DNA of 64,000 bases from JAHDHW01 sp965277415 (lineage in GTDB: Bacteria; Bacteroidota; Bacteroidia; Chitinophagales; Saprospiraceae): assembly GCA_965277415.1 (NCBI GenBank), contig CBDICS010000054.1, forward strand, positions 558,001 through 622,000, read 5' to 3'. This document shows positions 62,594-64,000 of the stretch, piece after piece; position 1 is the stretch's first letter; each line of letters begins with the position of its first letter. The position numbers were made by a program, and so were the translations under genes. The notes beneath the pieces were generated by a model. The model had not been told where the DNA came from, did not search any database, and saw only the letters and a program-made list of their open reading frames with translations.

Positions 62594-63982
62594 ATGGCTA
62601 GAAATAAGAAAATAATTATTAATAAAAAGAAGCTTGTCATTCATAGTTCGAAAAAGAATAAAATGAAAGGGCAGCTTATGGCTATTTATAGTAAAAATAA
62701 AAGACTAATCATAAGAGGAGGAACATTATTGGGAGTTGTTTTAGTACTCGCTGTTTGTATGCTTTTAAATGATGAAAAACAAAAAAATATAATTAAACAA
62801 AAACCTATTAGTGAAACAAAGAAAATATTGCCAGAGCCGCTTAAAATTAATTTCGATTATCCAAATATTTTACCAGATTTTGCCAAAGGAATTTCTTACG
62901 ATTGTATTAAAGAATACATCGTCTCGGATACTTCTGTCAAAGATTTTTTTATGACTAAAGGTTTGCACCAGTCTCAGAGTGATGAAATTGATTTTCAGAC
63001 AAAGTTTAATCAAATCAACAAAATCAAAGCTGCCCATGCCTTTTATACTTTTAAGTCAAAAGATAAGGATATAGAAGATTTTTTTATTTACGAAATAGCA
63101 CTGGACTCTTTTGCAGTAATTACTTTATCTCCAAAACCGGAAGTGAAAATCCGAACTATTCCAATTCTGAAAAAAATCGGACAAGTTACAGGAATTGTAA
63201 AGACCCATTCTTTTTGGGAATCGTTTATGGATAAACGTATTGATCATGAATTGAAGGTAGATATATTAGATGCACTCCAATGGCATATCGACTTTTACCA
63301 TGTTCAACCAAATGATAAATACAAACTGATTTACGAAGAAAAATGGTACAAAAACAAACTCGTAGGAGTAGGAAATTTGCTCGCTATTTATTATCAAAAT
63401 GCAGGAAAAATATATTATGCTTTTAGGTATAAAGATAAGAATAAAACTACCTTTTTTGATGAGCATGGCCAGGTAATGAAAAAGCGCTTTTTAAAAACCC
63501 CTGTTCAATTTGATATTGTTAATTCTGCATATAATCTCAATCGAGCGCATCCGATACATAAAAAAATTATGCCGCATTATGGTACGGACTATTTTGCCAA
63601 AATGAATGATCCTGTTTTTGCAGTTGCTAAAGGTAAAATCATAGAAGCAAGGAATAGAGGAAATAATGGCAATTATATAAAGATCTTTCACGACGCTCAA
63701 TATCAAACTCAATACCTCCACTTGAATAGTTTTGCGGATGGGATTCGACCGGGTAAATTGGTAGAACAAGGTCAGATTATTGGTTATGCAGGGATGACTG
63801 GTGCTGCTACTGGTCCGCATGTTTGTTTTAGATTTTGGATGAATGGTAAGCAGGTTGACCATACGAAAGAAATAGACTTCCATAATAATGGAGTACCATC
63901 TGATGAAGTAGAAAATAAAATAGCATTTGAAACTCATCGTGATAGCTTACTGCTTCACCTGGATAATATGACGGTGAATTAA
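62594..63982 (+). CDS. M23-family peptidoglycan endopeptidase, single-pass membrane protein
   Basis: This 462-residue protein has a basic cytosolic N-terminus (about 1-35) and one membrane segment (about 37-55, IRGGTLLGVVLVLAVCMLL). A periplasmic linker domain and an M23/LytM domain follow (about 315-430). The zinc motif begins HYGTD (H328, D332). The catalytic His is in YLHLN. The last motif reads GPHVCFRFW, so the usual HxH is H409-x-Cys411. Cys in place of the second His could still bind zinc. It is the last of the nine co-directional genes and may open the wall for the PorP extension and adhesin assembly. Alternatively it is an unrelated cell-wall gene. Confidence 0.85.
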   Translation: MARNKKIIINKKKLVIHSSKKNKMKGQLMAIYSKNKRLIIRGGTLLGVVLVLAVCMLLNDEKQKNIIKQKPISETKKILPEPLKINFDYPNILPDFAKGISYDCIKEYIVSDTSVKDFFMTKGLHQSQSDEIDFQTKFNQINKIKAAHAFYTFKSKDKDIEDFFIYEIALDSFAVITLSPKPEVKIRTIPILKKIGQVTGIVKTHSFWESFMDKRIDHELKVDILDALQWHIDFYHVQPNDKYKLIYEEKWYKNKLVGVGNLLAIYYQNAGKIYYAFRYKDKNKTTFFDEHGQVMKKRFLKTPVQFDIVNSAYNLNRAHPIHKKIMPHYGTDYFAKMNDPVFAVAKGKIIEARNRGNNGNYIKIFHDAQYQTQYLHLNSFADGIRPGKLVEQGQIIGYAGMTGAATGPHVCFRFWMNGKQVDHTKEIDFHNNGVPSDEVENKIAFETHRDSLLLHLDNMTVN

Positions 63983-64000
63983 ATAATTTTTAAACAGGGT

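Overview
The window is AT-rich DNA from a marine- or sludge-type Bacteroidota, most likely of the Saprospiria/Lewinella kind. The evidence is type IX secretion (T9SS) sorting domains, SprB repeats, a PorP/SprF protein, TonB receptors with carboxypeptidase-regulatory-like domains, FecR and ECF sigma factors, and leaders without Shine-Dalgarno sites. Nearly all genes are intact.

1-10 kb: the end of an extracellular contractile injection system (eCIS) locus. A tape-measure protein and the Afp15-type AAA+ ATPase are followed by two large unrecognised reverse-strand proteins and a modular M15-type peptidoglycan peptidase, which are candidate accessory or cargo proteins. 10-20 kb: an ECF sigma factor, an aminotransferase, two paralogous TonB receptors (the second with an STN signalling domain) and a FecR anti-sigma factor. 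20-32 kb: an envelope cluster with a membrane-anchored TPR-CHAT protease, two DUF6175-like paralogs, three CsgG-like paralogs, small outer-membrane proteins and a metzincin lipoprotein. 32-45 kb: ordinary chromosomal genes (ATPase, second sigma/anti-sigma pair, MoaC and a MobA-type protein, aquaglyceroporin, FAH-family enzyme, a T9SS cargo, DUF1990/YndJ).

44-49.5 kb: a candidate RNA-repair locus. A WYL regulator is divergent from the RNA ligase rtcB. Downstream come two tRNA-like RNAs: one a tRNA-Trp(CCA) look-alike with a 47-nt insertion in the anticodon stem, the other a miniature tRNA mimic. A large protein with a zinc motif and a TerD-like domain follows.

50.1-64 kb: the most striking part is a nine-gene co-directional array. 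It encodes an E1-like enzyme, a ubiquitin-like protein ending in Gly, an E2-like enzyme with HPN and Cys, a membrane protein with thrombospondin-3 repeats, a membrane-anchored JAMM deubiquitinase-like protein, a vWA/7-TM/FHA protein with a cytosolic Cys cluster that could be RING-like, a SprB-repeat T9SS type B adhesin, a PorP/SprF protein and an M23 peptidase. I read it as a ubiquitin-like conjugation pathway physically tied to the envelope and the T9SS surface machinery.

A family of short hairpin units (stem / 3-4-nt loop / stem, then ATCAC) is scattered in at least four places with compensatory stem changes. Three copies sit directly 3' of genes, and one has become the N-terminal coding sequence of a gene.
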